Of a stretch of DNA of 64,000 nt, positions 35,401 through 47,000 are shown one piece after another; the first letter of the stretch is position 1; each line of letters begins with the position of its first letter. The stretch is taken from the NCBI GenBank assembly GCA_004335635.1, contig QAXH01006075.1, positions 12,556-76,555 of the forward strand, written 5' to 3'. Under the pieces are notes generated by a model that worked only from the letters and a program-made list of their open reading frames with translations, had not been told where the DNA came from and searched no databases. A program made the translations under genes and the position numbers. This DNA comes from Chloromonas sp. AAM2. Its lineage: Eukaryota > Chlorophyta > Chlorophyceae > Chlamydomonadales > Chlamydomonadaceae.

Positions 35401-38060
35401 GCGGCCAGAGGTGCAATCACAGCATGGCAGTACCGGCCATGCACATGCCGGTGCAAACGATGCTGCATGTGCGCACGTGCGTGTGTCCGCCATGTACGTC
35501 TACCCAATCAAGTCATGCGCAGCACAGCAGGTACGAGCACAGTGCCTATCTTGGCATGCTGTCCTGCCGGGTAACAGGCCAGTCACGCCACACTTCACTC
35601 GCTCCATAGCTTGCCAGTTTTTCTGTGTAGTTTGACTGGCCTCTCACAGACACAGCTGAATGCTGGATGGTCACAGTTCACTCATACAACAGTTCACACC
35701 TGTGCAGCAGCCCAGTGCATCATCATACAACTTTCACGTCTGCACGTTTCCCACCATAGTTTTCACAATCCACCGCTGTCTGCACACTGCAGGTTCAGCG
35801 TTGGCCGGTAGGCCCCACAGGTCTCATGTACGACCGCGAGTGGGCGCTTGTCGACCCCAGCGGCCGAGTGGTGACACAGAAGGCATGCCCGCTTGCAGCC
35901 CTCATATCCCCGCGCATCGACCTCCCCGCCCGCACCCTCGTCATCACACCGCCCCCTGGTGTCGCCTTGGAACCCCTAGTTGTGCCCTTGGACGCTGGCA
36001 ATCAGGAGGTGGCAGGGGTGGGGCAAACTGGTGGACTGGTGGCTGGGGAGGGTACAGGGTTGGGTGGAGGGAGTCTGGGCATGGCAAGGACGGGCCAAGA
36101 CACTGGATTGGCGACTGGGTCAGCAGGAGTGGTGGCGGGGGTGCGTGCGGCGTTGGAGAGAGGGGCAGTGGGAGGTACGAAGGTGGTGGCAGCGGTGGAA
36201 GAACAGTTGGCGCATGTCAGTGTGTGTGGGGATAAGGTGTGCGGTGCTGTTGTGGCTGCAACCGTGCGACCTCAGATAGCCTCAGCCGACGGAATCCCCA
36301 AGCGGACTCTTGCAGACAACGATAGTGTTGATAGTGCTGTCAAGGCTGCGGTTGCCGGGGTCAGTGTTGTGAGAGCGTGGTTTGAGGCTGCGATAGGCAT
36401 GCCCTGCATCTTGGTGCGGCAACGGGGCGGGGAGAGGCGGGCGCGGGCGGGGACGGGCGGCACTGGCCGGCCTGCAAAGGGGATGCGTCCAGCCCAGGAT
36501 GCGTCAACAGCAGGTGGGCCGATGACAACTATGGATGACCAGCCAAACGGAGCCACTGCACATCAAGGACAGATTGGCTTTGCGAATGACGGCCAATACT
36601 TGCTGGTGAACGGAGCGAGTGTTGAGGACGTGAACGAGCGTGTGAGGAGTGCGCCACATGCTCCGGGTGTACCGCCTGCACAGCCAGTGGAGCTACTAAG
36701 GTATGCGGGTGCACAGGCGCAGGACACCGGGGTAATAGCGGTATGTGGGTGCCTACACCAACGTCAGCTAGCCACCCCTTGTTCGCTCTGGGTTCGGTCT
36801 GGCAATTGCCTTCACGGAGCGGAAATGGGGTTGTGAAATGGAGGGTTGCAGGAAGCTGGACGGACGTGCCAGAGTGCAGGTATTGTCGTGTCAAATCTGT
36901 GCGTGTGAAGGTCACTGGCATGTGTTGTCCGGGAATCTGGCCCAAGAACACGGTGACGTGTTGTATACAATCAGTGACCAAAGTGTTGCTGGTGGTGTTG
37001 ATTGCAGGTTTCGGCCAAACCTGGTGGTTGAAGGCCTGCCGCCCTATGCAGAGGATTTCTGGACTGGAGCACAGGTAGGCAACCAAGTCATGGTTAACTT
37101 GGCGCAATTGTTGGTTGGGTCGATTAGATCAAAGGTCTACATTGTTTACACCAGCCGTTAGGTGACACGGGAGGGGATGCGTGCCACCCCTGACGTACCC
37201 AGCGCGGGAACGGCGGAAGCAGACAGACAAACACAGGCTTGAAGGCAGGAAGCACCAAGCTATCACCTCGACAAACACAGGTGCAGACTATCTGAAATAG
37301 TCTGCGGCTGTACAACCGGGTGACTCGGGCCTGTGACTGATATGCTTGGCTGCTCAAGTTCTGCGGCGCAAGTGCGATGGCAGCCAAATCCAGTTCGCTC
37401 GTGTGATGCCTGCTGCTCCTTGGCTACAGATTGGTCCCCTGAGCTGCCAGGTCCTGGGCACATGTCCTCGCTGTGAGATGCTACAGGTGCGGTACATTTG
37501 AGTTGTGGGTACTGCGATTGCCGTATAATGGTAGTATGCAGCTCTGGTCCACTGAGCTGGTTGCTTCTCTGATGTTTGCATTTGGCTCAACTCAGCACAG
37601 CAAATGTTTGAGTTAACTCTCTGCACGTGGCACAGCTCTTGTATTCTTGGGCGTTCAGCTCAGTTCAACTACTTGTGGTTACCCAACGTCATGTGTTACA
37701 ATTTTATCCGCTTGAACTCGATACAGTCGGTGTGGTGTATCATGACGTACTGTCCCTTGAACTGACAAGCTGAACTTGCATGTGACTTGCACGTGGCAGG
37801 TGGACCAGACAAGTGGCACACGTGGCAAGCCGGACGTTCTGCTGGCCCTGGCGCAGTACCGACGCTTCAATGGCCGCATGCACTTCGGCATCCTGCTGTC
37901 GGCCAACACTGCGCGTGAAAACCCTTCACTGCTACCAAGGACCGGGTCAAGCACAGGAGGCAACTCATCTGAGAGGAGCTGTGGGAGCGGTGTGCAAGTG
38001 CAGGAAGGCTTTGATTGTGTGCACTTGGCTGTGGGAGATGAGGTGCGGGGCCTGCCTTGA
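29480..38060 (+). CDS. MOCOS: Molybdenum cofactor sulfurase
   Basis: This enzyme (ABA3 in plants) takes sulfur from cysteine using PLP and places it on the molybdenum cofactor of aldehyde oxidase and xanthine dehydrogenase in the cytosol. Fourteen in-phase exons: 29480-29823, 30138-30270, 30708-31131, 31469-31867, 32214-32328, 32595-32815, 33355-33428, 33732-33822, 34340-34478, 34915-35530, 35793-36700, 37008-37074, 37430-37486 and 37800-38060, coding 1282 residues. The N-terminal NifS-like domain shows TPLDHAGAALYSE, IFTSGATAAIKL, the PLP lysine K427 in SYYKVMGYPTG and the sulfur-carrying cysteine motif TGCFCNPGAC (residues 584-593). The C-terminal MOSC part shows VYPIKSC, GPTGLMYDREWALVD, FRPNLVVEGLPPYAEDFW, CPRCEML and DQTSG. 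Low-complexity insertions in exons 3, 4, 10 and 11 explain the excess over the usual 820-890 residues. Confidence 0.96.
34198..34279. repeat. TTATGATCAGTCACTCA direct repeats in MOCOS intron
   Basis: Three or four imperfect copies of a TTATGATCAGTCACTCA motif occur in the intron before exon 34340-34478, with a related GATCAGTCACTCGGG at about 33979. The motif contains the partial palindrome TGATCA. It is an intronic repeat of unknown meaning. Confidence 0.75.
34727..34841. repeat. Degenerate 22-bp tandem repeat with TTTAGGG-like ends
   Basis: About five degraded units of the form TTGATATCAGAAGGGTTTAGG follow each other in the MOCOS intron between exons 34340-34478 and 34915-35530, ending in GGGCTTAGGGTTTAGGG. 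The TTTAGGG ends resemble plant-type telomere repeats, but the array is mostly a longer degenerate unit. Confidence 0.7.
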
Positions 38061-39577
38061 AAGTGAGCAAAAGTGTCCGTGGTTCCTTATAGATTCCACT
38101 GGGAAACGAGATTCTGCCATTTCTTTGTGCCACCAGGGCTTCACCACTGTTGTGTGCAGCCGGCAAACATACAGTTCAGTTGTACAGTCACCTGTGCATT
38201 CAGCACATGAGTGTAGCGTTTGTACTCTTCATTGTTTCTTGAGTCCTTTGTATACTCTTCATGTGCTGTTCTCCTAACAGTGACATGCTGGATGATAGAA
38301 AAGCTGGTCGGATCAAGGCCGTCACTGTACTTTGACTGGCCTTGCCCGTTCACTGCTGAGAGGTGTGCTGTCACTTACAGCGGACAACTGACAACGTTTT
38401 GTGTGGCCATCGTGTTGCCGTCTTTCCGTATTGCACTCTCCAAGGTCGGTCAATGTATTGATTGCAGCTCACCTTTGTGCTATGCTGACTCCGAACCTCT
38501 GCCCGCCTTTTACCTTGCTATGGCATTTTTTTCTCCTTGTGTTTTGCCTTACTTCAGTTGTGTATCTAGCCGCGTGTGGCACCAAGTGTTCGCATACATT
38601 GTGCGTCAGTGCAGTGCTGAACAGGAGTTGGCATCGGCCGTTTGAACAGGAGTTGGCCTCGTGGCATGTCTTGTCACAAACCAGCATGATGTGGCCGGTG
38701 CTCGGACAACACTTGCTACATCCTCACCTGCCTTATATCAAACTATCAAACTTGAACATGAGCGGAGGTAAACAACCATACTTGAGGGTTAGTACGTGTG
38801 AGTTTACTTCCTTTGCTCTGTGAAGGCACGTGATGTGCATATCTGTGGGTTATTCTTTGCGTGGTATTGATGCACCGTTGGTTGTTGTGCCATAGCCAAG
38901 AAATGAAGGCACGTGATGTGCCTTCACTTCTCATATAGGCCTTGGCATGCTTGCTACCCAAACCAGGCCAATGCCCCATACAGCTTCACGTGCATTGGCC
39001 TTGTAACATGTGTGAGCAAGTTCCAGAGCGTTGTACAGGCACATTCGCGCAGCTGGCTGGCCTAGATGCGACTGGAGCGAGAGATGTACTGAGAGTACAG
39101 CTGATGAATATGCCGGGATGTCTGCCTTTTCTGCAGCATTGTGCCAATGCAGTCTCAAGTTGAGTCAGCAGGCCAGGCTGGTGTAGTTGTCTGCAAGCAG
39201 GCCAGGCTGTGCTGGATCAGCTTGTTAAGCTGACATAGTGCTTGTATGGCTTTGCATTGAAATAGACGCGCCTATCAAGGGCATGAGTCGCTGGTGCTGG
39301 ATATGGTCTACATCTGCCATGGTCTGTCAGCTCAAGCAATCGTGACAGGATCAGACAGTGATGCCGCAGTCACTGTAAAAAAAACAGAAAAGGAGGCAAC
39401 AGGCTTGTGGTCTTTCAATCGACCATAGCAACGGCCATCATAGAGTGATCATAGTAACAACTGCAGCACTGGCGCCATGCGAGATGAGCAACAAGAACAA
39501 AACTACAAACCCGCCGGCTTGCACTGGCACCCTCATCTGAGCGTTCAACTTACTCATCGCAGAGCTTTAGAACGTCA
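38061..39577. other. Convergent spacer between MOCOS and MCTS1
   Basis: Both flanking genes end toward this region, so it holds two 3' untranslated regions. No gene was recognised. Two TGTAA elements at 39002 and 39374 could serve MOCOS mRNA ends, though both are far from the stop codon. A perfect 9-base hairpin is present at 38904-38926. Confidence 0.5.
38904..38926. repeat. Perfect hairpin TGAAGGCAC-GTGAT-GTGCCTTCA
   Basis: Two 9-base arms are exact reverse complements around a 5-base loop. The left arm core GAAGGCACGTGATGTGC also occurs alone about 80 bases upstream near 38823. Its position in the convergent spacer suggests a 3' UTR or 3' end structure, but no function is shown. Confidence 0.7.
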
Positions 39578-41318
39578 CTATTCGACTTTTTCCATTTTCC
39601 ACATGCCATCGTTCAGGTAGTGCAAGTTGTCCACCTGCACACGGACACCGCAAGGCAGTTGTGTGTGACAAGGCGGAGTGCCACACGCAAGCACCACGTC
39701 TGGTCAGCACCAAGTGTGTCGCCATGTCTAATTGTGAAGAATTCGAACAGACGCACAGTTCACAGGTGAACACATGATCGACAAGCGACCATGTCAGTGG
39801 AGTGCGTGGAGTGCGCACAACGCGACAGTTGTTCCATGGCCGCACAACGCCTGCTGAGTCCAGCCCAGCCCCCTGCTATAGGCTGCATGCTGTTAAGTTG
39901 CCCATGCGCTCACCCCTATCCCCTTGTTGATGGAGCGCATGTCGGCTGTTGACATCTTTGTGTACCCAATGGCCATGGCATGCTCCTTGCCCTCGGCATA
40001 GATCGCCACGGGGGTCTCAGCATCAACCTGTATGTGCAGTAAAATGCATTCTCTTGAAAAGAAAGGGAGGGTAACGTAGCAAAGGCAGTGGAGCCACACA
40101 CTAGACGTATTGACAAAGCAGAGCTTAAGTTGCGGTGCACCGCATCACCACCAGCGCCCTGCCCACATTGGCAGCTGCGGCTGGATTGCATGAGTTGTCC
40201 TAAGCTCGCTGTGCCACCTTCATACCCACCGCACACCACACAGACGCCACACACTTGGAATTGCACCAGCAAGTACTCCCACCACATCAAGCTGCATGAG
40301 CGCCATGCTATTCTACCGTCATACCCACCCCACACCCACATAATGCACACAAGCATCACTGAAAAGTAGCTGATGACTGCAGACCTGTTAGTGACCTTTG
40401 CAACCCCAAGCCCTGACCACACATGCCACACGCCTCAGAAAGTATGAGCACCTACACACCCAGAGATATCACACACCTCAGAATGCACCATGGTACCACG
40501 CACCTCATTGTGAATGGTTGCTCCCGGCGATGTGAGCCCGGGACACATGATGTGGGCGCCTGACAGCACAAACTTGATGGCGCCCTTGTCCGCCCTGAGC
40601 TTCATCATCATGTCGGGGTACTGGTGCAGGATGCGCAGTGTGGGGCACCAGGGGCCGTCGCGCTCTTGAAAGAACAGCGGCACGTTGTTCATGATAACAA
40701 CTTGCACATGGCCCTCACTGCAAGGCACGCAGCAGTAATGTCCTTGAAATGAGCCGGCTTGGAAACGCTAGGTCTGTGGTGCGGAGCACATGCATGGCAG
40801 AGGTGGGCGAAGCAGACGGCTGAAGCGGGGATGAAAGCGTGCAATTTTACTGTATTGTGCTGATGCCATGCGAGTTGTGAGCAGGCTAAAACTGGGCTAC
40901 AGTTGGTCCGGCGGCTGCTACCTAGTAGACGTTGGAGCATGGCCAAAAGCTGAAGGATACGAGCACCCTTAGCTGACGTATCCGATCACAGCATCAGATC
41001 TGAAAGATCATGTTGTGGAACCAGCTGCAGAAGGCTCTGTTGCCTGCAACATACCATTTCCCCAGATAGACGGGCTCCTTCTTGGGTATCAACACCTCAA
41101 TGACGCCACTTTCTTCCAAACTAGGATACTGTTCGCAGATGGATGCTGCAAGCAGTGCAAAATGCACGGGCATGGTGCATGCATGAGAAATTGATGGGGG
41201 TAGCCTTTCTTCTCACGCATGGAGACCGTTCATGCGACCCACATCGGATGCCTCGCGCCACTGAGCTCTTTACTTGGCTGATGTTGCTGATCTCTGGCTT
41301 CTTCTTGAAGAACGACAT
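39578..41318 (-). CDS. MCTS1: MCTS1 / MCT-1 PUA-domain translation factor
   Basis: MCTS1 pairs with DENR to recycle 40S ribosomal subunits and support re-initiation, acting in the cytosol. Five minus-strand exons in coding order are 41318-41243, 41145-41055, 40717-40504, 40027-39914 and 39634-39578, all GT-AG and in phase, coding 183 residues against about 181 in animals. The N-terminal part begins MSFFKKKPEISNISQVKSSV and continues with ICEQYPSLEE and VLIPKKEPVYLGKCEGHV. The PUA domain (about residues 93-171) includes KGAIKFVLSGAHIMCPGLTS, AIYAEGKEHAMAIG and INKGIG. The tail is DNLHYLNDGMWKMEKVE. The length and motif order fit the whole family without gaps. Confidence 0.97.
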
Positions 41319-41515
41319 GAGCGGGGCTTGCTCGGTTTGTTGCCAAAGTGATCTGGTAGGTTATTTGAGCTTTGTAGCCAGAATGTAAGCCGAATGAGGT
41401 GCCTTCCACTCTCTCCGCTCAGTCGTGGCGCCCGCCGAGCAATCCCAAAAATCGCCGGGCAACTGAAGAATCGGGTAAGTTGACTACTGGACTAACTTGA
41501 CAAGGACGTCACAAG

Positions 41516-43373
41516 TTAGCTACGCAGAAGCTTCATTCCTCTAGCCACGGACAACGTTTTAAACTGCCTTTCCTCTGTGGAAGTCTTTCCTCTAGCTGTA
41601 GCCAGAATTTTTTGTGCCTGCTGACAGGTGCACCAAACCGTGTGCTGAGCAAGTGCCTGCACGGTGCTGAGAGGACTCAGGGCTGAAGCGCTCTGAGGGC
41701 TGGAAGGACCACGGTTGTTGAATATGTGCTTGGGCGCATGTTTGTGCATTGAGGGGTGCGGGTTTTGGCAAACGAGCATGAGAAACAATGCATGAAATGC
41801 GTGCATCTACTTTGTGGAGTGAATGGCAGGTCATGCATGCCATGCGAGGGGCTCACAGACCATTGATCTGCCACGGCCATGACGTGGGGCATGCAGTTTC
41901 AGTCGTGTTTCGGTCGGGCCGCATTGCGTGTGTTGATGCTGGCCCCGTGTCGCATTGCCACACTGGAGGCCATGATGATCAAGCCATTGACAATCGTTGA
42001 TAGCAGGCTCGCACACAGCAGCCTTCCATGCACTGGTAGCAGCAGCATGTACCACACCAGGGAACCCAACCAGTGGCTGGTGATTGTGAGTGCATGCTCC
42101 GACAATGAGTCGCGCCTAGCACGCATCACCCCAGGGCACAGGGTGGAGGCGCCACCAGCATTTTCTCTACTGCTCAGATACCTGGCAGGCCATGGCTGAC
42201 TCATGGATTGCATGCCTTTACATTGGACAGTCCCTTCAAACCCCATTACTGGGGTTCAGCTCACTCTCTGCTCCTGGTTTTGGTCCTCACCAACTGCTTC
42301 ACATTCGTCTGTTGCTGGCATATGCTCCAGATTGTTGAGATCATTGGCTTTGTAATCTTCTCAACGTTCTTCGCGGCATAGCCCTCACAATGGCGGCCCT
42401 TGATCATCACAAACTTCAACCCAGATGTGTACGGGATTTGTATCAGAATCTGCTGATGTGCTAAAAATGGCTTGGCCGTGGTAAACGTATAGCACCTTCT
42501 CCACTGTCATGATATGTGACCGTGTGACAATAAACATTACAATCCCTGTGCAGCCTTTCGCAGCCAGATTCGTAACTTTTTGTGACCATCAGGTTCCGTA
42601 ATTCGCCGCACAATACGGTAGAAGAAAGAAGTGCGTCAGACTTGGTCAGACTTGCTGCTCACGACCCAGCCCTGCTCTCAAGTTGGATGACAGGACACAC
42701 AGCTCGTGGCTTCAAGCAAACAAGTCAGGGCAGATACAATCTGTCATGCACACGGTCAGAAGGTCAAATCAGTTGATATGCCGGCCCTTGTTGATAATCA
42801 GTGGTACACCAGTTGATCTACTTTGGCAAGCGACCATCCACATGCAGTGCGGCGATCAAGAGGCTGCAGGGCTGACTGTGGCTGCACTCAATGCTCGAAC
42901 AAGGTCAAACTGCGACGCGCATGGGGTTGCCCCAGTTGAAATATTTATCGGACACAGTTTGTCCATCGCCTCTGCATGGAGTTGACAGCCGAGATAACAT
43001 TGGTGACTGTCGAGACCATTAGAATGGGAATTTGATCCACAAAGGGATGGCTGTCAATGAGAAATACGATTCAGGCTGGTGGAATTGCAAAAAAAAGCTG
43101 TTTGTTGCTGCACCACGTGCAACCTTGACTGCATGTTGCATCATCTGCTGATCATCAAGCCAAAGCGCAGTCGGTTGGTTTGACGTTCAGGACATCAACA
43201 CCGGTGACTTGACCTTTAGCTGCATTGCGCCTGTGAGCGTCCACCTGGGCACCACTTGCTTGACCTGGTTGAACAGCTCGGAGGCGTTGCCTGGATTTTC
43301 CTCAACCTCAGCAAGAAGCTTGTCAAGCAACTCACCCATTGAGGCCACCACACCTGCATCCACAGCAATAGTT
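41516..43373 (-). CDS. Unassigned small minus-strand gene, two exons seen
   Basis: I do not recognise this product. Exon 43373-43265 has a TTTTTTAG acceptor and encodes a charged helical stretch (MGELLDKLLAEVEENPGNAS, then ELFNQ). Its GTCAAG donor is in phase with exon 41620-41516, which encodes QAQKILATARGKTSTEERQF, KTLSVARGMKLLRS and stop. If the ATG in the upstream exon is the start, the protein has about 59 residues. If a further exon ending at 43848 (phase-compatible, AG then GTGACA) is used, it would be longer. The stop is about 200 bases before the MCTS1 start on the same strand. The single long intron holds half of a dispersed repeat pair. Coding character is good in the last exon, but expression evidence is needed. 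Confidence 0.35.
42692..42769. repeat. Dispersed direct repeat, copy 1
   Basis: This stretch, beginning CACACAGCTCGTGGCTTCAA and ending in GGTCAGAAGG, recurs at 43430-43498 in the same orientation about 740 bases away. The second copy lacks a short internal segment. It is probably a remnant of a small repeat family. Confidence 0.8.
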
Positions 43374-44072
43374 CTAAAAAATGTCACATCAGGGTCCACA
43401 GAACCAACACACCAAGTGCAGCTGAGACCAGGATGCACACAGCTCGTGGCTTCAGGCAGACAAGTCAGGGTTGTCATGCACCTGGTCAGAAGGCCAACTA
43501 CCAGCTGAAGCCCGAGTTTTGGTTGGTGATACTGGTTCCTGCAGCCACTCCACAGCCCAGCACCACTTTGGGTCACGCGTGAGAAAACAGATAATCTACA
43601 ACCACTTCTCACTGTCCCTGTCCCAGTATTGGCAGTCACCAGCGCCTACCAATACCAGCATCAGCAACACATCCCAGTAGCAGATGACACTGACCCAACA
43701 CCACAATGGGCACACTTTCACCACCGTAAAACTTAGTATGGACACACTCCTGAAAAAAACTAGTCCCACAGACAACTGACAGTCATGGTGCCAGTCCCTC
43801 ATCATGGTGCCAGTCCCAAACTTGCCTTCAACCTCTGTCACTGTCACCTTTTGGGCAGCTTGTGCTGTTCTCTGCCGGCTTCCAGCTGATCCACCTGAAC
43901 CTGGTCATCGACCCATCCGTCCAAGGAGCACGTGAAGCTGGTACGTTTCTTTGCACCGGGGCAGAGCCAGGCTCTTTGCTCCACAGGTTGCCCTGGACCA
44001 AGATAGTCTCTAATACACAGCATGGGCATTGCCATCACGAGTGCGCAGTAGCTGTCCAGAACCAATTTTCAA
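43374..44072. other. Spacer upstream of MOR1
   Basis: This region precedes the MOR1 ATG and must hold its promoter. It contains the second copy of the dispersed repeat (43430-43498). An open plus-strand stretch at 43856-43940 and an overlapping minus-strand stretch ending at 43848 both look partly codon-biased, and I could not decide between them. Confidence 0.4.
43430..43498. repeat. Dispersed direct repeat, copy 2
   Basis: Partner of the copy at 42692-42769, sharing CACACAGCTCGTGGCTTCA, ACAAGTCAGGG, TGTCATGCAC and GGTCAGAAGG with a deletion and a few substitutions. Confidence 0.8.
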
Positions 44073-47000
44073 ATGGCCGACGACGAGGTCAAGCTGCTCT
44101 TGGACGCCAAAAAGCTACCCTTGGCCGATAGGGTTGCGCACAGCAACTGGAAGGCTCGCAGCGCTGCATACGAGGATATAATAACAACTTGCAAGGGCAT
44201 CTACGATGAGTCCGACCCAAAGCTTTCAGAATACGGTGAGTATGCGGGGTTGAACAAACAGATCCAGCCTTGCCACAGATCAGGCCATGTGTACACTGAA
44301 CTCGGCATGCGCCTGGCATGCATGAGCCCATGTCCACTGCCTGCTGTGTCCTTTTCAGGTGTCCTCTTTGTCAAGTCAGTTGCAGACAGCAATGCTGCTG
44401 CCCAGGACAAGGCCATGGAAGCGCTCAACGCCTTCCTTGCCAAGGCTCAAGACACACATGTTAACAGGTCTGTATTGAAACAATTTTGCCAGCTGCTGAA
44501 GCATGCTCGCATGTATGGATCAGTGCAAATTCAGGCCTCCTAAGGATGCAATTGTGTGGACACGAATGCATGCCAATGTGATGCATGCAGATGTGTCGAC
44601 AAGACCTGTCAGAACATCGTCAGCAAAGCCTTGAATGGCAGGACCAGCACGGTTCAGCGTGCCACTGAGGCGCTGCTGACATTCGTGGAGCTTGAGCAAA
44701 CATCAGCAGTGGTGGTGAGCTGTGTGATGCCCACCACCCAGCAACAGCTGACAACGCACAGCATTTGAATTCATGAAACAGCAAGTAAACCTTGGGTAGG
44801 CCAAGAAGCAGCGAGCAGCTTTGTACACTGTTACAAGGACAGAAAGCATGCAGACCCCCCACACAGGAACTCGCCAGTGAAGGGTCTAGAGTGCTCAGTT
44901 GGGCTGACTTTTCTCGTGCAGGATGCGTTGATTGAAGGCCTGAAGAACAAGGTGGTCAAGGTTGTACTTGCCAGCCTGGAAGCGCTTGAAAGCGCCATCA
45001 GGTGAACTAAGGATGCTGCCAACACCGCACAGTGTCACATCACTGACAGCCAAGTGGATGCAGGTGCAACCATACCAGCAGAAAACATTGCAATCAAACA
45101 GCATGCTGGCCTCCTGTGAGGCAGTTACCTCACAGAAGCACGTGCTTGGCATGTGTTTCCCTTCCAGTCCTCGCCGTCGCATCACTTGTCGGGTGATGCG
45201 TGTGCTCTTATGGTGCACTGTGTTTGGCATGTGCAGTCTGTTCGGTGCCAAGCTGATTGTACCTCAGCCAATTCTTAAGGCCATGCCCGAGGTGTTGGAC
45301 TCCAAGGATGGCAAAATCAGAGAGAAGGCCAAACAGCTCGTGGTGGGTGACTGGGCTGCTGCACAACCAGTGCAACGTGGTTTGAGTAGGGGTTGGGCTG
45401 GTCTTGTGTTGGGTGGTTTTGTGTTTGTTGCTGGCAGGTAGGCACTAACCAGGGGGAGGCACAGATCGAATGGCGTGGCGTGGTGAGGTGGCACAGAAGG
45501 CCTATTTACGCACTGCCCTGTTAGGCCAGCTGGAACATGCAGTCCAAGTGAAGTTCAGATGCACTTGCCCTCTAGCCATCTTGCCTTTGCAACAACTCAC
45601 GCATCAACAGGTTGAAAGTGTCAAGCCATGCATTGCACACAAGTGAGGACATGCACAGTCGGTCACGATGCATTGCTGCTCTTGATTGCTTCACGTGCCC
45701 CCGATGCAGGTTGAGCTGTCCCGCTGGATAGGCATGGATGCCATCAACGCCGTGCTGAACAAAGCAGGAGTCAAGGACGTGATCAAAGATGACCTAAAGA
45801 CGGGCATGGAGGTGTGTGTGCATAAAATGCATTCCACATTAGGCAACTGTTGGCAGCACTACATATCGCAGAGCCCTAATCTACGTGCACCATGTTGTAT
45901 GGCGCGAGGCATCAAAATGAACACAACTTTGCATTTGTGGGCAGGCTGTTCAAAAGCTAGGCAAGGCCAAGCCTGAGCGCTTTACACGGCGCGAGCAACA
46001 GCGCTTGGCAGCGTTGAGGGCACAGCAGGAGGCGGCGGGCCAGCCAGAGGTAGTGGAAGGGGAGGAGGCGCCTGCGGAAGAGGCAGCAGCACCTGTGGAG
46101 GAGGTGGACGAAACGGTGGGAAGCTGTGCTCATGCACATTCAATGATACCTTTGTGCATACGCTAGTGGTACCCGAGGCGACTGTCATGGCATAGAGTTG
46201 CATTGCCTAGTGACAGCCACGGAAAAAAATGACAGCACGTCTGTGGCGTGCTGATTGTTGTGCAAATCTAATTGTGCAGGCTGAGTCAGGCAGCATCAAT
46301 CGTCATGCAAAGTCCCTGTGACGCTGGCGGGCTAGTACTAGTCAACCAAGGACTCGTGCACTCAGGCTTGGAACAGAGTGCTTGCCAATAGCACCAGACA
46401 CGGAGGCTGCAGTGGACGAATATCAATGCTGAGATGATGCAGGCGGCTAGCGGCTGGGTCTGTTTAGGCCTAGCGTTCAGCTTCCTTCTCATTCGTGTTG
46501 TGCGGCCGAGGATTTCACTGTTGTGTAGGTTCAGCGTTTGAATCTGTTCCCTCAAGTTGAATGCTGTAATCGACCCTCCGTGTGCTGCAGATCGACCCTT
46601 ACGATGTGGTAGACCCACGTGATGTGCTCAAGGAGCTGAGCAGGTTCAAGATTGAAGGTGAAGAGAAGCTGACGTATGACACCGCGCTCCTATCTAAGAA
46701 GTGGTCAGACCGCAAGGCCGCACTTGCTGAGCTAAAGACGTTGGCATCGTACCCACGCCTGGTGTCCGGGAGGTGAGGAATGCTTTGACTTGTATGCTAA
46801 GTGGCAGGTCTTGAGCGACAGGCAGGGCAGGGTGACTCAAGAGTTGGGACTGTTGCTGTGGACGTGAATGCTGAAGGGCGGGAATGAATGATGTTTGAAT
46901 TCAAAAACTGGAAAGCAAGAGCTGTACGCTGGTTGTCCTGCCAATTGCGACCTCCTATGCATCAGCATTTTGCCCTTTGCGCGCACCGCTTCCGTTGCTT

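Noticed and set aside
43848..44065. Minus-strand stretch and overlapping plus-strand stretch just upstream of MOR1
   Set aside because: Both strands look partly coding. The minus stretch is in phase with exon 43373-43265 but would start only a few dozen bases from the MOR1 ATG. I could not choose and did not annotate either.
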